Assembly: GCF_947496515.1 (NCBI RefSeq)
Contig: NZ_CANMDB010000005.1
Coordinates: 1 to 64,000, forward strand
DNA: 64,000 bases
From: an uncultured Roseobacter sp.
GTDB taxonomy: Bacteria > Pseudomonadota > Alphaproteobacteria > Rhodobacterales > Rhodobacteraceae
Reading direction: 5' to 3'
Shown: positions 45,382 to 54,683 of the stretch, piece by piece
Numbering within the stretch: the first letter of the stretch is position 1
Layout: the number at the start of each line of letters is the position of its first letter
Notes under the pieces: model-generated
The model's database searches: none
What the model saw: the letters and a program-made list of their open reading frames with translations, nothing else
What the model was told of the DNA's origin: nothing
Position numbers and translations under genes: made by a program

Positions 45382-46287
45382 ATGGACCGCCTGAGTGAAA
45401 TGGAAGCCTTCGCCACGGTCGTGGATCAGGGCGGCTTTACCGACGCGGCGCGCAAGCTGGGGATCTCCAAATCCGCAGTGTCCAAGCATGTCTCCTCGTT
45501 GGAGCAACGGCTGGGCGCACGGCTTCTGAATCGCACGACGCGCCGGGTCAGCCCTACGGAGATCGGTCTCGCCTATTATGACCGCGCGCGCCGGGTGCTG
45601 AATGACGCGGGCGAGGCGGATGCGCTGGTCACTGCCATGCAGGGCACACCCACCGGCGTGCTGCGGATCTCTGCGGCGACGGACTTTGGCGTCAATCACC
45701 TCTCTCCTGTGCTGAGCGAGTTCCTCGCGGATTTCCCGGAGATCACGGTCAACATGGAGCTCAGCAACCGCTATGTGGAGCTGATTTCAGAAGGGTTCGA
45801 TCTGGCCTTGCGCATCGGTGAATTGGAAGACAGCAGCCTGCGCGCCCGCAAGCTGACCGAGACGAACATGCGGATGATCGCGAGCCCCGGCTACTTTGAA
45901 AAATACGGGCGTCCCGAAAAGATCGACGACCTGAACCAGCACAAGCTGCTGCATTACACCAACGAGGCCTCGGGCAATGTCTGGAAACTGACTGCGCCGT
46001 CGGGGGAGAAACGACAGGTGCGCACCGCTGGCTGGCTCAGCGTGAATGACGGGCAGTCGTTGTTGAACGCGGCCATCTCCGGTCTGGGCATCGCCTATCT
46101 GCCCAGCTTTCTCTACGCCGATGCGCTGGCCTCGGGGTCGGTGGTGGACGCGATCCCCGATCTGCCGCTCGACACGCAAGGCATCTACGCGGTCTACCCG
46201 CCGGGCCGGTTTACGCAGCCCAAGGTGCGCGCCTTCATCGATTTCCTGGTGCACGCCTTCGCCGACAAGGGCCCATCAGACTGGTAG
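45382..46287 (+). CDS. LysR family transcriptional regulator
   Basis: A 301-residue regulator: the N-terminal winged helix (MDRLSEMEAFATVVDQGGFT...KSAVSKHVSSLEQRLG) and the C-terminal substrate-binding domain (~90-295). The ATG at 45382 follows AAGGG. Divergent from the DUF4399 gene, which it may control. The inducer is unknown. Confidence 0.93.
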   Translation: MDRLSEMEAFATVVDQGGFTDAARKLGISKSAVSKHVSSLEQRLGARLLNRTTRRVSPTEIGLAYYDRARRVLNDAGEADALVTAMQGTPTGVLRISAATDFGVNHLSPVLSEFLADFPEITVNMELSNRYVELISEGFDLALRIGELEDSSLRARKLTETNMRMIASPGYFEKYGRPEKIDDLNQHKLLHYTNEASGNVWKLTAPSGEKRQVRTAGWLSVNDGQSLLNAAISGLGIAYLPSFLYADALASGSVVDAIPDLPLDTQGIYAVYPPGRFTQPKVRAFIDFLVHAFADKGPSDW

Positions 46288-46298
46288 CTTCGAGACGC

Positions 46299-47243
46299 TC
46301 AGCCACCCTCCAGCAGGACCGCCTCGACCCGCCTGTTGCGGTCGCGGCCTTCCGCTGTGCTGTTGGTCGCAATGGGGGCCAGGTAGCCCATCCCTTCGGC
46401 ATCCAGACGGTCTGCGGCGACCAGATACTGCTCGATCAGGCGCGCGCGTACCGACCGCGCCCTGTCCCGCGACAGCGCGATGTTGGGTGCGAGACCGCCG
46501 ACCGTATCCGTATGGCCCACCAGAGCGATGCGCAGTTCAGGACGCTCCGAAAGCAGGGCCGCCAACCGCTCCAGCGAGGCGAAGGGACCCGGCCCGAGTG
46601 ACGAGGATCCGGTGTCAAAGTCCAGATCGCTCAGCACGACAGCGCCCTCATTCAGCAACGGTGTCATATCGACACCATCCGGTGTCGTAGCCGCCGGTGG
46701 CTCAGGCGTCTGCGCAGGGCGGGTAACGGGTGCTGCGACAGGGCCGGTCCGGGCGTGGATCACCTGCACATAGGCCGAAGAACCGGTGACACTGGCGAGG
46801 ATCGTCACGGCCTCCTCCGGCGCGTCTCGCGGTCCCTTGAACGCGGTCAGATAGCGAAAAGCGCCGATATTGACGTACATGTTCGGGCTCGGCAGCACCT
46901 CGACCGCAAAGCGGAAATCAAAGCCACCGCAGGCCGTATCGCTACATTCAAAGGCGATCTCAAAGCCCCGCGCTTCCAGCTGCGCCCGCAAGGGGGCCAT
47001 TGCCTGCAAGGATGTCATGCCACCCGTCTCGATCCGCCAGGCCTGCCGGTTAACGGACCCTTCCAGTGTCTGGGAAGGCACCGTCGCGCCATCGAACCCG
47101 GCCACGGGGGCGGCAAAACTGTCTGGCGACGTGGCCCGTCCCACCGTCATCCGGGCCCCCTCGGGCAGGCTCAGGTCCACCGCCTGAACGGCCGCGCCCA
47201 AGCAACAGGCGGCAATCGTCGCCCAGACGCGCGCGGACCTCAT
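46299..47243 (-). CDS. OmpA family exported protein
   Basis: A 314-residue protein with a signal peptide (~1-21, ATIAACCLGAAVQA). A middle part of ~150 residues is unrecognised. The C-terminal OmpA peptidoglycan-binding domain is at ~200-312 (IALVGHTDTVGGLAPNIALS, RDRNRRVEAVL). Its ATG overlaps the stop of the AhpD-like gene (ATGA), so the two are co-expressed. Confidence 0.92.
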   Translation of the reverse strand: MRSARVWATIAACCLGAAVQAVDLSLPEGARMTVGRATSPDSFAAPVAGFDGATVPSQTLEGSVNRQAWRIETGGMTSLQAMAPLRAQLEARGFEIAFECSDTACGGFDFRFAVEVLPSPNMYVNIGAFRYLTAFKGPRDAPEEAVTILASVTGSSAYVQVIHARTGPVAAPVTRPAQTPEPPAATTPDGVDMTPLLNEGAVVLSDLDFDTGSSSLGPGPFASLERLAALLSERPELRIALVGHTDTVGGLAPNIALSRDRARSVRARLIEQYLVAADRLDAEGMGYLAPIATNSTAEGRDRNRRVEAVLLEGG

Positions 47244-47812
47244 CGGGCCTGAGCGTGATAGTCGTCATTGGGCTGCATCGACGTCGCACTGGCCACACGG
47301 TTGGTCATGTTGAAGAACCCGGCCACATTCGCGATGTCCCAAATGTCTCGGTCGCTGAAACCCGCCGCGCGCAGGGTCTCGCGATGCGCCTCCTCGATTG
47401 TGGCGCTCGCCGTCGTCATCAGCGCCGCAAAATCGAGCATCGCGCGCTGCCGTGTGTCCAGGTTGGCCACGCGGTAGTTCATCACCAGCGCCTCGCCCAG
47501 AGCGGGATCCCCCGACATGGCGCGCACTGCCGCGCCATGGGCCACAAGACAGTAAAAGCACCGGTTGATAGAGGAGACGACAACCGCGATCATCTCCCGC
47601 TCCAGCTTGCTCAGGCCCGACGGCGCCAGCATCAGATCGTTGTACATGCCGGTGAAGGCATCAAGCTTGTCGATGTCAAAGGCATAGGCCCGCAAAACGT
47701 TGGGGATCATCCCCAGCTTGTCCTGACAGACGTCGAAGTATTTCTGCGTGGGTGCAGGCAGAGGGTCGACCATCGGCAGGTCGAGCGCTGTGGGCAGGGT
47801 GGGATCAGCCAT
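47240..47812 (-). CDS. AhpD-like peroxidase-related protein
   Basis: A 190-residue carboxymuconolactone-decarboxylase-family protein. The CxxC redox motif with proton relay is in SSINRCFYCLVAHGAAVRA. It probably reduces peroxides using a thiol partner. It overlaps both neighbours slightly, inside a chain of five coupled minus-strand genes (49261 down to 46299). Confidence 0.92.
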   Translation of the reverse strand: MADPTLPTALDLPMVDPLPAPTQKYFDVCQDKLGMIPNVLRAYAFDIDKLDAFTGMYNDLMLAPSGLSKLEREMIAVVVSSINRCFYCLVAHGAAVRAMSGDPALGEALVMNYRVANLDTRQRAMLDFAALMTTASATIEEAHRETLRAAGFSDRDIWDIANVAGFFNMTNRVASATSMQPNDDYHAQAR

Positions 47813-48539
47813 GTGGTTCGGTCTTTCGCGCGGGGTTCAGGCGGTAATGGTAGTGGCCCACTTCTTCAAAACCCAGAGAGGAATAGAGCGCAAGCGCCGC
47901 TGCATTGGCGCGGGTGCACAGCACCATCATCTCGGCAGCGCCCTGCTTGGCCGCCCAGAAGGCCGCGGCCCGCATGACCCATCCTGCAACACCCTGACGG
48001 CGTTGGTGAGGCAGGATCTCGACTGCGTGCACCACCCCAACGTCGCCTGACATGGCGACAAAGGCAGCACCTGCGGGTTTTTCGTTCCAGCGCGCGAGGA
48101 TTCCCGTCTTTTGGGCGGCACGCTCCATGACGGCCAGACGCGCAGGTCCGATCCCACCGGCGGCCCAGATCTCCTCCATGATGGCCAGCGGCTCCCAGAT
48201 GCAAAAGGCCGTGACCCGCGGCACGGGCGTGTCCGTCAGACGGGCAACGGGCGTACACAGCAGTACCGTCGGGTCAACGATCCCGTAACCCCGCCGGGCC
48301 AGTTCTGCATCCAGCGCCTCCTCGCCCGGGCGCAACATGAAAAGCGGCGCCTGACCGAATGACCGCATGCCTGCCTCGGCGTCCTCGATGTGATCCAGTG
48401 CGGTCGCGTCCTGTGCCGTGGCCGCAGAGACACGCTTGCCACCGCCCTGGCCTGCGCGCAGCACCCAAGGCCCCACCGTGCGCCGTTCAGCCGCGGGCCA
48501 GGTTGCATCAACGGCGGCAAAATAGTCGGCCCCGCTCAC
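47805..48539 (-). CDS. GNAT family N-acetyltransferase
   Basis: A 244-residue protein. The GNAT fold is in the C-terminal part (VVHAVEILPHQRRQGVAGWV, ANAAALALYSSLGFEEVGHY). The GTG at 48539 overlaps the CinA-like stop by four bases; the open frame runs further upstream but antisense-like. Substrate unknown. Confidence 0.88.
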   Translation of the reverse strand: MSGADYFAAVDATWPAAERRTVGPWVLRAGQGGGKRVSAATAQDATALDHIEDAEAGMRSFGQAPLFMLRPGEEALDAELARRGYGIVDPTVLLCTPVARLTDTPVPRVTAFCIWEPLAIMEEIWAAGGIGPARLAVMERAAQKTGILARWNEKPAGAAFVAMSGDVGVVHAVEILPHQRRQGVAGWVMRAAAFWAAKQGAAEMMVLCTRANAAALALYSSLGFEEVGHYHYRLNPARKTEPHG

Positions 48540-49261
48540 GCGGCAAACACATCCGCCAGACGCGCCCGGACTTCCCGCACCAGCGCCCCGTCGGTGCCGC
48601 GGATCACCACATTCGCGCCAAAGCGCCCGTCGGGTTGCTGGAACGGGTAGGATCCCATGCTGAGCGTCGGAAACTCCGCCGCCAGCGCGCCCAGCGGCCC
48701 CGCGATGTCTCCTTCTCCCCTGTCGATGCGCAGCGTCTCCGACACCAACGGCGCGCCACCGGACAGCCCGGCCAGCACACTTTCGACCATCGCCTGAAAG
48801 ATCGCGGGCACCCCCGCCATCACGTGCACATTGCCAAGCGTAAAGCCGGGGGCGGCCGAAACCGGGTTGTCGATCAACTCTGCCCCGTCCGGGATCCGCG
48901 CCATGCGCAACCGGGCCGCGTTCATCTCGGTGCCGGTCTTGGCGTAATGCGCCGCCAGGATCGCACGGGCATCGGCGCGCACGTCGATGTGGGCACCGAA
49001 AGCCGCAGCAATGCAATCGGCGGTGATGTCATCGTGGGTCGGCCCGATGCCACCGCTGGTAAAGACGTGATCAACCGTCTCCGACAGTGCCTTGACCGCT
49101 GCAATGATGGCCTCGCGGTCATCGCTCACCACCCTGACCTCGCGCAGGTCGATCCCCGCCGCCGTCAGCTTGCCCGCCAGATGGTACATATTGGCATCGC
49201 GCGTGCGGCCCGACAGGATCTCATCACCGATGACGAGCATGGCAGCGGTTGGGTTGGGCAT
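48536..49261 (-). CDS. CinA-like molybdopterin-binding-domain protein
   Basis: A 241-residue protein of the MoaB/MogA fold (MoCF_biosynth; GDEILSGRTRDANMYHLA, TSGGIGPTHDDITADCIAAA). It corresponds to the N-terminal domain of CinA (ADP-ribose pyrophosphatase) without the C-terminal nicotinamide-amidase part. AAGGAG stands before both a GTG (49267) and the ATG (49261). It heads the coupled minus-strand chain. Confidence 0.9.
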   Translation of the reverse strand: MPNPTAAMLVIGDEILSGRTRDANMYHLAGKLTAAGIDLREVRVVSDDREAIIAAVKALSETVDHVFTSGGIGPTHDDITADCIAAAFGAHIDVRADARAILAAHYAKTGTEMNAARLRMARIPDGAELIDNPVSAAPGFTLGNVHVMAGVPAIFQAMVESVLAGLSGGAPLVSETLRIDRGEGDIAGPLGALAAEFPTLSMGSYPFQQPDGRFGANVVIRGTDGALVREVRARLADVFAA

Positions 49262-49312
49262 GGGCACGGCACTCCTTGCCTGAGGGATGGTGCCGGGTAT
49301 AGACGCTGCCTC

Positions 49313-50020
49313 ATGCGCTTTCAAACCGAACTTGTGCCCGCCCGATTGACCCGCCGCTACAAACGCTTTCTGGCAGACTGCGTGCTGGAGGCCGGCGGGC
49401 AGGAGGTCACCGCACACTGCGCCAACCCCGGCTCCATGATGGGGCTGGCGGAGCCGGGCACGCGCATCTGGCTGGAGCCGAATGATGATCCCAAAAAGAA
49501 GCTGAAGTACGGCTGGCGGCTGGTCGAGCACGCGAGCGGTCATTTCACCGGCGTGGATACGGGCGTGCCCAACAAGGCGCTGAAGGCAGCACTTGAGGCC
49601 CGCGCGCTGAGCCCCTTTGCCGGTTACAGCACCGTGCGGCCCGAGGTGCGCTATGGCACGGGCAGCCGCATCGACTTTCTGCTGAGCGCACCGGGGCTGC
49701 CCGATGTCTACGTCGAGGTCAAAAGCGTCACCCTGTCGCGCAAACCCGGGCTGGCGGAGTTTCCCGACAGCGTGACCGCGCGCGGGACCAAGCACCTGCA
49801 GGAACTGGCCGAGGTCGCGCAATCGGACGCACGCGCGGTCATGCTGTATCTGGTGCAACGCACCGATGCCGCCCGCTTTACCATCGCCGCCGATATCGAC
49901 ACCGCCTACGCTGCGGCATTTCGCGCCGCGCGCGCGGCTGGCGTTGAAACTCTGTGCTACGGGACCGATATTACGCCCCAAGGGGTCGACATCGCGGATC
50001 CCTTGCAAGTCGAGATCTGA
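49313..50020 (+). CDS. sfsA: Sugar fermentation stimulation protein SfsA
   Basis: A 235-residue protein with the SfsA pattern: RRYKRFLADC, HCANPGSMMGL, DFLLS and the nuclease-like VYVEVKSVTL...FPDSVTARGTKHL. DNA-binding or nuclease roles have been proposed; the exact function is not settled. Divergent from the CinA-like gene and followed by map. Confidence 0.95.
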   Translation: MRFQTELVPARLTRRYKRFLADCVLEAGGQEVTAHCANPGSMMGLAEPGTRIWLEPNDDPKKKLKYGWRLVEHASGHFTGVDTGVPNKALKAALEARALSPFAGYSTVRPEVRYGTGSRIDFLLSAPGLPDVYVEVKSVTLSRKPGLAEFPDSVTARGTKHLQELAEVAQSDARAVMLYLVQRTDAARFTIAADIDTAYAAAFRAARAAGVETLCYGTDITPQGVDIADPLQVEI

Positions 50021-50086
50021 GGGCGCACTGGCTCTTGGGTCTTTTTGACGTTAAACCGCTTGAAACACTCGCAATGGAGCATCCGC

Positions 50087-50905
50087 GTGAACGAGGATCT
50101 TCGGGGCCGCCACACCAAAGACGGCATACGGATTTACGAAAAGGCCGATTTTGACGGCATGCACGCCGCAGGCGCGCTGACCGCGCGTATTCTGGACGAT
50201 ATCGCCGGGCTGGTCTTTGTCGGCCAGACAACCGCTGCCATCGACAAGGCCATCACCGAGATGGTCGAGGACGCCGGGGCGACCTCGGCCACCATCGGCT
50301 ACAAGGGCTATCAGCACGCCAGTTGCATTTCCGTCAATCACGTCGTCTGCCACGGGATCCCGGGCGACAAGGTGCTGAAAGACGGCGATATCCTGAACAT
50401 CGACGTGACCACCATCGTGGACGGCTGGTTCGGCGACAGCAGTCGGATGTATGTGGCGGGCAAGCTGCCGCGAAAGGCGGAACGCCTTATCCAGGTGACA
50501 CACGACGCGCTGATGCGCGGGATTGATGCGGTAAAACCCGGCAACACCTTTGGCGACATCGGCCATGCGATCCAGTCCTTCGTCGAGGGCCAACGCATGT
50601 CGGTGGTGCGGGATTTCTGCGGCCACGGGCTGGGCCGGGTGTTCCACGCGCCCCCCAATGTACTGCACTACGGTCGGCCCGGGACCGGTGCCGTGCTGGA
50701 AGAGGGGATGTTCTTTACCATCGAGCCGATGGTGAACCTCGGGCGGCCGGAGACCAAGACCCTGTCGGATGACTGGACGGCCGTAACCCGGGACAAGTCA
50801 CTCTCGGCCCAGTTCGAGCATTCCATCGGTGTGACCGAAACGGGGGCGGAGATTTTTACCCTGTCGCCCGGCGGGTTGTTCCACCCGACCTACTCGAACG
50901 GCTGA
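50087..50905 (+). CDS. map: Methionine aminopeptidase, type I
   Basis: Removes the initiator methionine. The 272-residue protein has metal ligands in NIDVTTIVDGWFGD (two Asp), CGHGLG (His), TIEPM and EHS (Glu). The GTG at 50087 has GGAG seven bases upstream; a TTG further up is in frame. It follows sfsA and is convergent with rsmD. The stretch 50906-51092 holds no convincing gene. Confidence 0.95.
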   Translation: MNEDLRGRHTKDGIRIYEKADFDGMHAAGALTARILDDIAGLVFVGQTTAAIDKAITEMVEDAGATSATIGYKGYQHASCISVNHVVCHGIPGDKVLKDGDILNIDVTTIVDGWFGDSSRMYVAGKLPRKAERLIQVTHDALMRGIDAVKPGNTFGDIGHAIQSFVEGQRMSVVRDFCGHGLGRVFHAPPNVLHYGRPGTGAVLEEGMFFTIEPMVNLGRPETKTLSDDWTAVTRDKSLSAQFEHSIGVTETGAEIFTLSPGGLFHPTYSNG

Positions 50906-51092
50906 TCTTGCTCGGCGGCATCGCGCCGCAGCACCGCCAGCAAGAGCGTCTCCGCGCCCCATGGCTGCACAGTGTCACTGATGAATACCAGTGTGGACGG
51001 GCGCGGTCGCGGTTTCGCCCCGGTGGCGTCACTGGAGATCTGAGCGCAGAACGGAGGCAACGCGATGCTGAGCATATCTGATCCCTATCAGA

Positions 51093-51650
51093 TCAAGCAT
51101 CCGCTTTCGACAGAAAGGTGATTTGCGTATCGCCGTAGCGCCGCTGATCCACCAGATCGAAACCGGGGGGCGCTGGCATGGGCGCGGCCTCTTCCCAGAC
51201 AATCAGTGCACCCGACGCCAGCCAGCCGCTTTGGCCTGCTGTCGCCAGCGCCGCCTCGCCCATCTCTTTGCCATAGGGCGGATCAAGGAAGATCAGCCCA
51301 GCGGGAGGACCCTCGCGGACAGGGAGGCGACGGGCATCCCGCGCGACAATGGTACTTCGATCCGCGACGCGCAGCTTGGCGATGTTCTGACGCAGAAGCC
51401 CAAGCGCTGTCCGGCCGTTGTCCACAAATGTGGCATGGGCCGCCCCGCGCGACAACGCCTCCAGCCCCAAAGCACCCGTGCCCGCAAATAGATCCAGCAC
51501 CCGGGCACCGTCCGTCACGCCCAGATGGGTCAGCACGCTGAAGAGGCTCTCGCGGACCCGGTCGGACGTAGGGCGCAGGTGGGCGCCGTGATCGCCCTTG
51601 CCCAATGGCGCGAGGCTCACCCCGCGATGCTCTCCGGCGATGATCCTCAC
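51093..51650 (-). CDS. rsmD: 16S rRNA guanine-N2 methyltransferase RsmD
   Basis: Methylates G966 of 16S rRNA. The 185-residue protein has VRIIAGEHRG at the start, LRPTSDRVRESLFS, SAM-binding VLDLFAGTGALGLEALSRGA and catalytic LDPPYGK. The GTG at 51650 overlaps the stop of the flavoprotein gene (GTGA). Confidence 0.95.
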   Translation of the reverse strand: MRIIAGEHRGVSLAPLGKGDHGAHLRPTSDRVRESLFSVLTHLGVTDGARVLDLFAGTGALGLEALSRGAAHATFVDNGRTALGLLRQNIAKLRVADRSTIVARDARRLPVREGPPAGLIFLDPPYGKEMGEAALATAGQSGWLASGALIVWEEAAPMPAPPGFDLVDQRRYGDTQITFLSKADA

Positions 51651-52855
51651 GCGGTCAGCAACGCCTTGAGCTCTGCCCCCGAATCCGCAACCACGGTCCG
51701 GTCGGCGGTGCGGCCTGCCTCGATGAGGCGCTTGCCGATCATATAGGCACGCGGATCGTTCATCGCGTCCACGGCCAGCAACGCCTCGCCCCGGTAGTAC
51801 CAGAAAGAGGCAGTGCGGCCCGGCCCCTGCCGGGTGACAACATCGGCGTAGCCCGTGTTCAGACCTGCAATCTGCAGCTTCACGTCGTACTGATCCGACC
51901 AGAACCACGGCTTGGCCACATAGTCCTTGCCCGCGTCCATCAGATTGTCCGCCACGACTTCGGCCTGATCAATGGCGTTAGGCACGCTCTCCAACCGGAT
52001 ACGGGCGTCGCGGTAGGGAAACGAGGTGCAATCCCCCGCCGCCCAGATATGGGGATCGGAGGTCTGCCCCCGTGCATCCACCGCGATGCCGTTGTCGATT
52101 GCAAGCCCGGCCTGTTCCGCCAAGGCTGTCGCGGGTGCGATGCCCACCCCTGCGATCACCAGATCCACATCAAGCACGGTTCCGTCGGTCAGCTCCGCAC
52201 CGCTCACAGCACCATCACCGGTCAATCGTTTGACGCCGACCCTTTCGCGGAGATCGACGCCGTGGGCGCCATGCAACGCACGGAAATACGCGCTTGTCTC
52301 GGGCGCGGCCACCCGCTGGAGGATCCTGTCAGCCATCTCCACCAGTGTGACCTGCAGGCCCAGTTTCACCGCGACCGCCGCCGCCTCCAACCCGATGTAT
52401 CCGCCCCCCACGATCATCACGCGCTTGTCCGCCGTCATCAGCGGTGCCATGGCATCCACATCAGCCAGAGTGCGTACCGCAAAAACGCCGCGCAGATCAC
52501 CGCCCATGGCCGTCGGCAGGCGGTGCGGCACCGAGCCTGTCGCGAGCACCAGCGCGTCATAGCTCAAGACCTCATCCTCCAGGATGACCGTCCGCGCGGC
52601 GGGATCAATCGCGCTGACCCAGGCGCCGGTGCGCAGGGTGATGTCCTCATCCGCATAATAGGAGACGGGCCGCAGGTAGAGACGCTCCAACGCCATTTCA
52701 CCCATCAGATAGGCCTTGGAAAGCGGCGGACGCTGGTAGGGCGGCTGCGGCTCTTCGCCGATCAGGGTGATCCGGTCCGTGCAGCCCGCGCTGCGCAACC
52801 GCGCCACACAACTGGCCCCCGCCTGCCCTGCGCCGATCACGATGATATGCCGCAT
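51647..52855 (-). CDS. Ferredoxin reductase-like FAD/NAD(P) oxidoreductase
   Basis: A 402-residue flavoprotein: FAD motif VIGAGQAGASCVARLR, PPYQRPPLSKAYL, NAD-binding MIVGGGYIGLEAAAVAVKLG, and AAGDCTSFP. The C-terminal ~80 residues match the Reductase_C domain of ferredoxin/putidaredoxin reductases. It transfers electrons from NAD(P)H to a small ferredoxin; none is encoded nearby. The ATG at 52855 is the family start. Confidence 0.92.
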   Translation of the reverse strand: MRHIIVIGAGQAGASCVARLRSAGCTDRITLIGEEPQPPYQRPPLSKAYLMGEMALERLYLRPVSYYADEDITLRTGAWVSAIDPAARTVILEDEVLSYDALVLATGSVPHRLPTAMGGDLRGVFAVRTLADVDAMAPLMTADKRVMIVGGGYIGLEAAAVAVKLGLQVTLVEMADRILQRVAAPETSAYFRALHGAHGVDLRERVGVKRLTGDGAVSGAELTDGTVLDVDLVIAGVGIAPATALAEQAGLAIDNGIAVDARGQTSDPHIWAAGDCTSFPYRDARIRLESVPNAIDQAEVVADNLMDAGKDYVAKPWFWSDQYDVKLQIAGLNTGYADVVTRQGPGRTASFWYYRGEALLAVDAMNDPRAYMIGKRLIEAGRTADRTVVADSGAELKALLTA

Positions 52856-52951
52856 AGCGCCCCTTACCCCACTGAAATCATCTAGTATCGCCCAAGGCCG
52901 CACCCTATATCCAAGACAGTAAAAAGCGCAATTGAAAGAAAGGCGTATCAC

Positions 52952-53440
52952 ATGACGATCTCACAGGGCGATCACCTTCCCGACGCGACACTGGTTCAAC
53001 TGGGCGACGATGGCCCCGCACCGGTCTCGCTGGCGGAAAAGACCAAGGGCCGCAAGGTCGTCATCTTTGCCGTACCCGGCGCCTACACCGGCGTCTGCCA
53101 TTCGGCGCATGTGCCCAGCTTTATGCGCACCAAGGACCAGTTCGACGGCAAGGGTGTGGATGAGATCATCTGCATCGCCGTCAATGATCCTTTCGTGATG
53201 AATGCCTGGGGCGAGGCGACCGGGGCGACAGCCGCCGGGATCACGATGCTGGGCGATCCCGAAAGCGCCTTTACCAAGTCCATCGGCATGGATTTCGACG
53301 CGCCGCCCGCCGGGCTCATCGGGCGCTCCAAACGCTATGCCATGCTGGTCGAAGACGGAAAAGTCACGCTCTTCCAACCGGAGGAAAATCCCGGAATGTG
53401 TGAAGTGTCTGCAGGCGAGGCGTTGCTCGCCAATATGTAG
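52952..53440 (+). CDS. Peroxiredoxin, Prx5-like
   Basis: A 162-residue thiol peroxidase with peroxidatic C49 in PGAYTGVCHSAHVPSF; the common form of this loop is PGAFTPTC. Additional cysteines are C74 and one in NPGMCEVS near 150, a candidate resolving residue. It detoxifies H2O2 and organic peroxides. AAAGAAAGG precedes the ATG. Convergent with the MscS gene. Confidence 0.95.
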   Translation: MTISQGDHLPDATLVQLGDDGPAPVSLAEKTKGRKVVIFAVPGAYTGVCHSAHVPSFMRTKDQFDGKGVDEIICIAVNDPFVMNAWGEATGATAAGITMLGDPESAFTKSIGMDFDAPPAGLIGRSKRYAMLVEDGKVTLFQPEENPGMCEVSAGEALLANM

Positions 53441-53457
53441 AGCCGGTGCGGCCGGGA

Positions 53458-54384
53458 TCAGGCCTGATCCCGGTTGTCCTCTTCGCCGTCGAACCCCTGA
53501 CGCGCGGCACCATTGCTGGTGCCATGCTCGGGATCGTCCTCGCTGGATGTGCGCATGATGGTCCGCGTCGGGAAGGGAATGTCGATCCCGCCTGCATCCA
53601 GCGCTTCTTTCACCGCGCGTTTCATGTCGGCCTGGTAGGCGAAGTACTCCGCTGCATCGACCCAGACCCGCACCAGAAAATCAACCGAGCTGTCGCCCAG
53701 ATTGTTGACCTGTATGAACGGCTCCGGCTCCGCATCAGAGCGGGGGTCCGCCATAATGGTGTCCAGGATGATCCGTTGCGCCTCGCCCAGGTTCACCCCG
53801 TATCCGACGCCAAAGGTCCATTCCGCACGGCGCTTGTTGTTGGCCGAGTAATTGGTGATCACATTCCCCCAGACCTCTGAATTGGGGATGATCACCTGCA
53901 CGTTGCTCAGATCCGCAAGCTCGGTGAAGTTGAGCGTGATCGCCTTGATCGTGCCCATCTCACCGCCTACCTCGACGAAATCGCCCAGTTTGATGGGCCG
54001 GAACAGGATCAGCATCACCCCTGCCGCCACGTTGGACAAGGTGCCTTGCAACGCCAGACCGATGGCAAGACCAGCCGCACCGATGACAGCGACGACAGAG
54101 GTTGTCCGCACGCCGAAGGTGTTGAGCACGAAGAGAACCGTAAAGCCCAGCACCACGTAGCGGATGATCGAGGACAGAAAGTCAAAGAGCGTGTCGTCCA
54201 GATGCCGGTGACGCCGCCCGAGGTTCTGAACCCGCCGCTGCAACCAGGCAGAGACGATCCAGCCGATGATCAGGATACCGACAGCGGCAGAGATGGATCC
54301 GACAGCACTCAGCAAGAAATCGAGTGTCAGCAGATCGGCGACAGTCTTGTCCTGCCAGATCTCGGTTTGTAGCAATTCTTCCAT
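53458..54384 (-). CDS. MscS family mechanosensitive channel
   Basis: A 308-residue inner-membrane protein with hydrophobic helices at ~22-50, 72-95 and 100-130. The pore helix carries the Gly/Ala pattern AAGLAIGLALQGTLSNVAAGVML. A beta domain follows (RPIKLGDFVEVGG). It opens under membrane tension in osmotic downshock. The start lies two bases after the stop of phhB. Confidence 0.94.
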   Translation of the reverse strand: MEELLQTEIWQDKTVADLLTLDFLLSAVGSISAAVGILIIGWIVSAWLQRRVQNLGRRHRHLDDTLFDFLSSIIRYVVLGFTVLFVLNTFGVRTTSVVAVIGAAGLAIGLALQGTLSNVAAGVMLILFRPIKLGDFVEVGGEMGTIKAITLNFTELADLSNVQVIIPNSEVWGNVITNYSANNKRRAEWTFGVGYGVNLGEAQRIILDTIMADPRSDAEPEPFIQVNNLGDSSVDFLVRVWVDAAEYFAYQADMKRAVKEALDAGGIDIPFPTRTIMRTSSEDDPEHGTSNGAARQGFDGEEDNRDQA

Positions 54385-54386
54385 GT

Positions 54387-54683
54387 CTATTCCGCCAAAC
54401 CGTCCATCTTGCGTGCCAGCTTGGCATCCAGCGCGCTCAACCCGTCGACATCATGGGTGCTCAGCACCACATCCACGGTCTTGTAGACGTTGTGCCACTC
54501 GGGATGATGATCCCATTTTTCAGCCCAGATGGCCACTTTGGTCATCCAGCCGAATGCTTCGACAAAATTGTCAAAGACAAACGTCTTTTTCAGCGCATCG
54601 CGATCCTCAACCATTTCCCAACCCGCCTCAAGAAGGGGCTGCAAAAGGGGGCCGCGGGTTTCTTCGCTCAGTTTTTCCGTCAT
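54387..54683 (-). CDS. phhB: Pterin-4a-carbinolamine dehydratase
   Basis: A 98-residue protein with the PCD motif [25 protein letters not shown] (His triad). It recycles tetrahydrobiopterin for phenylalanine hydroxylase, or acts as a generic pterin enzyme. Its ATG overlaps the stop of the FemAB-like gene by four bases. Confidence 0.95.
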   Translation of the reverse strand: MTEKLSEETRGPLLQPLLEAGWEMVEDRDALKKTFVFDNFVEAFGWMTKVAIWAEKWDHHPEWHNVYKTVDVVLSTHDVDGLSALDAKLARKMDGLAE

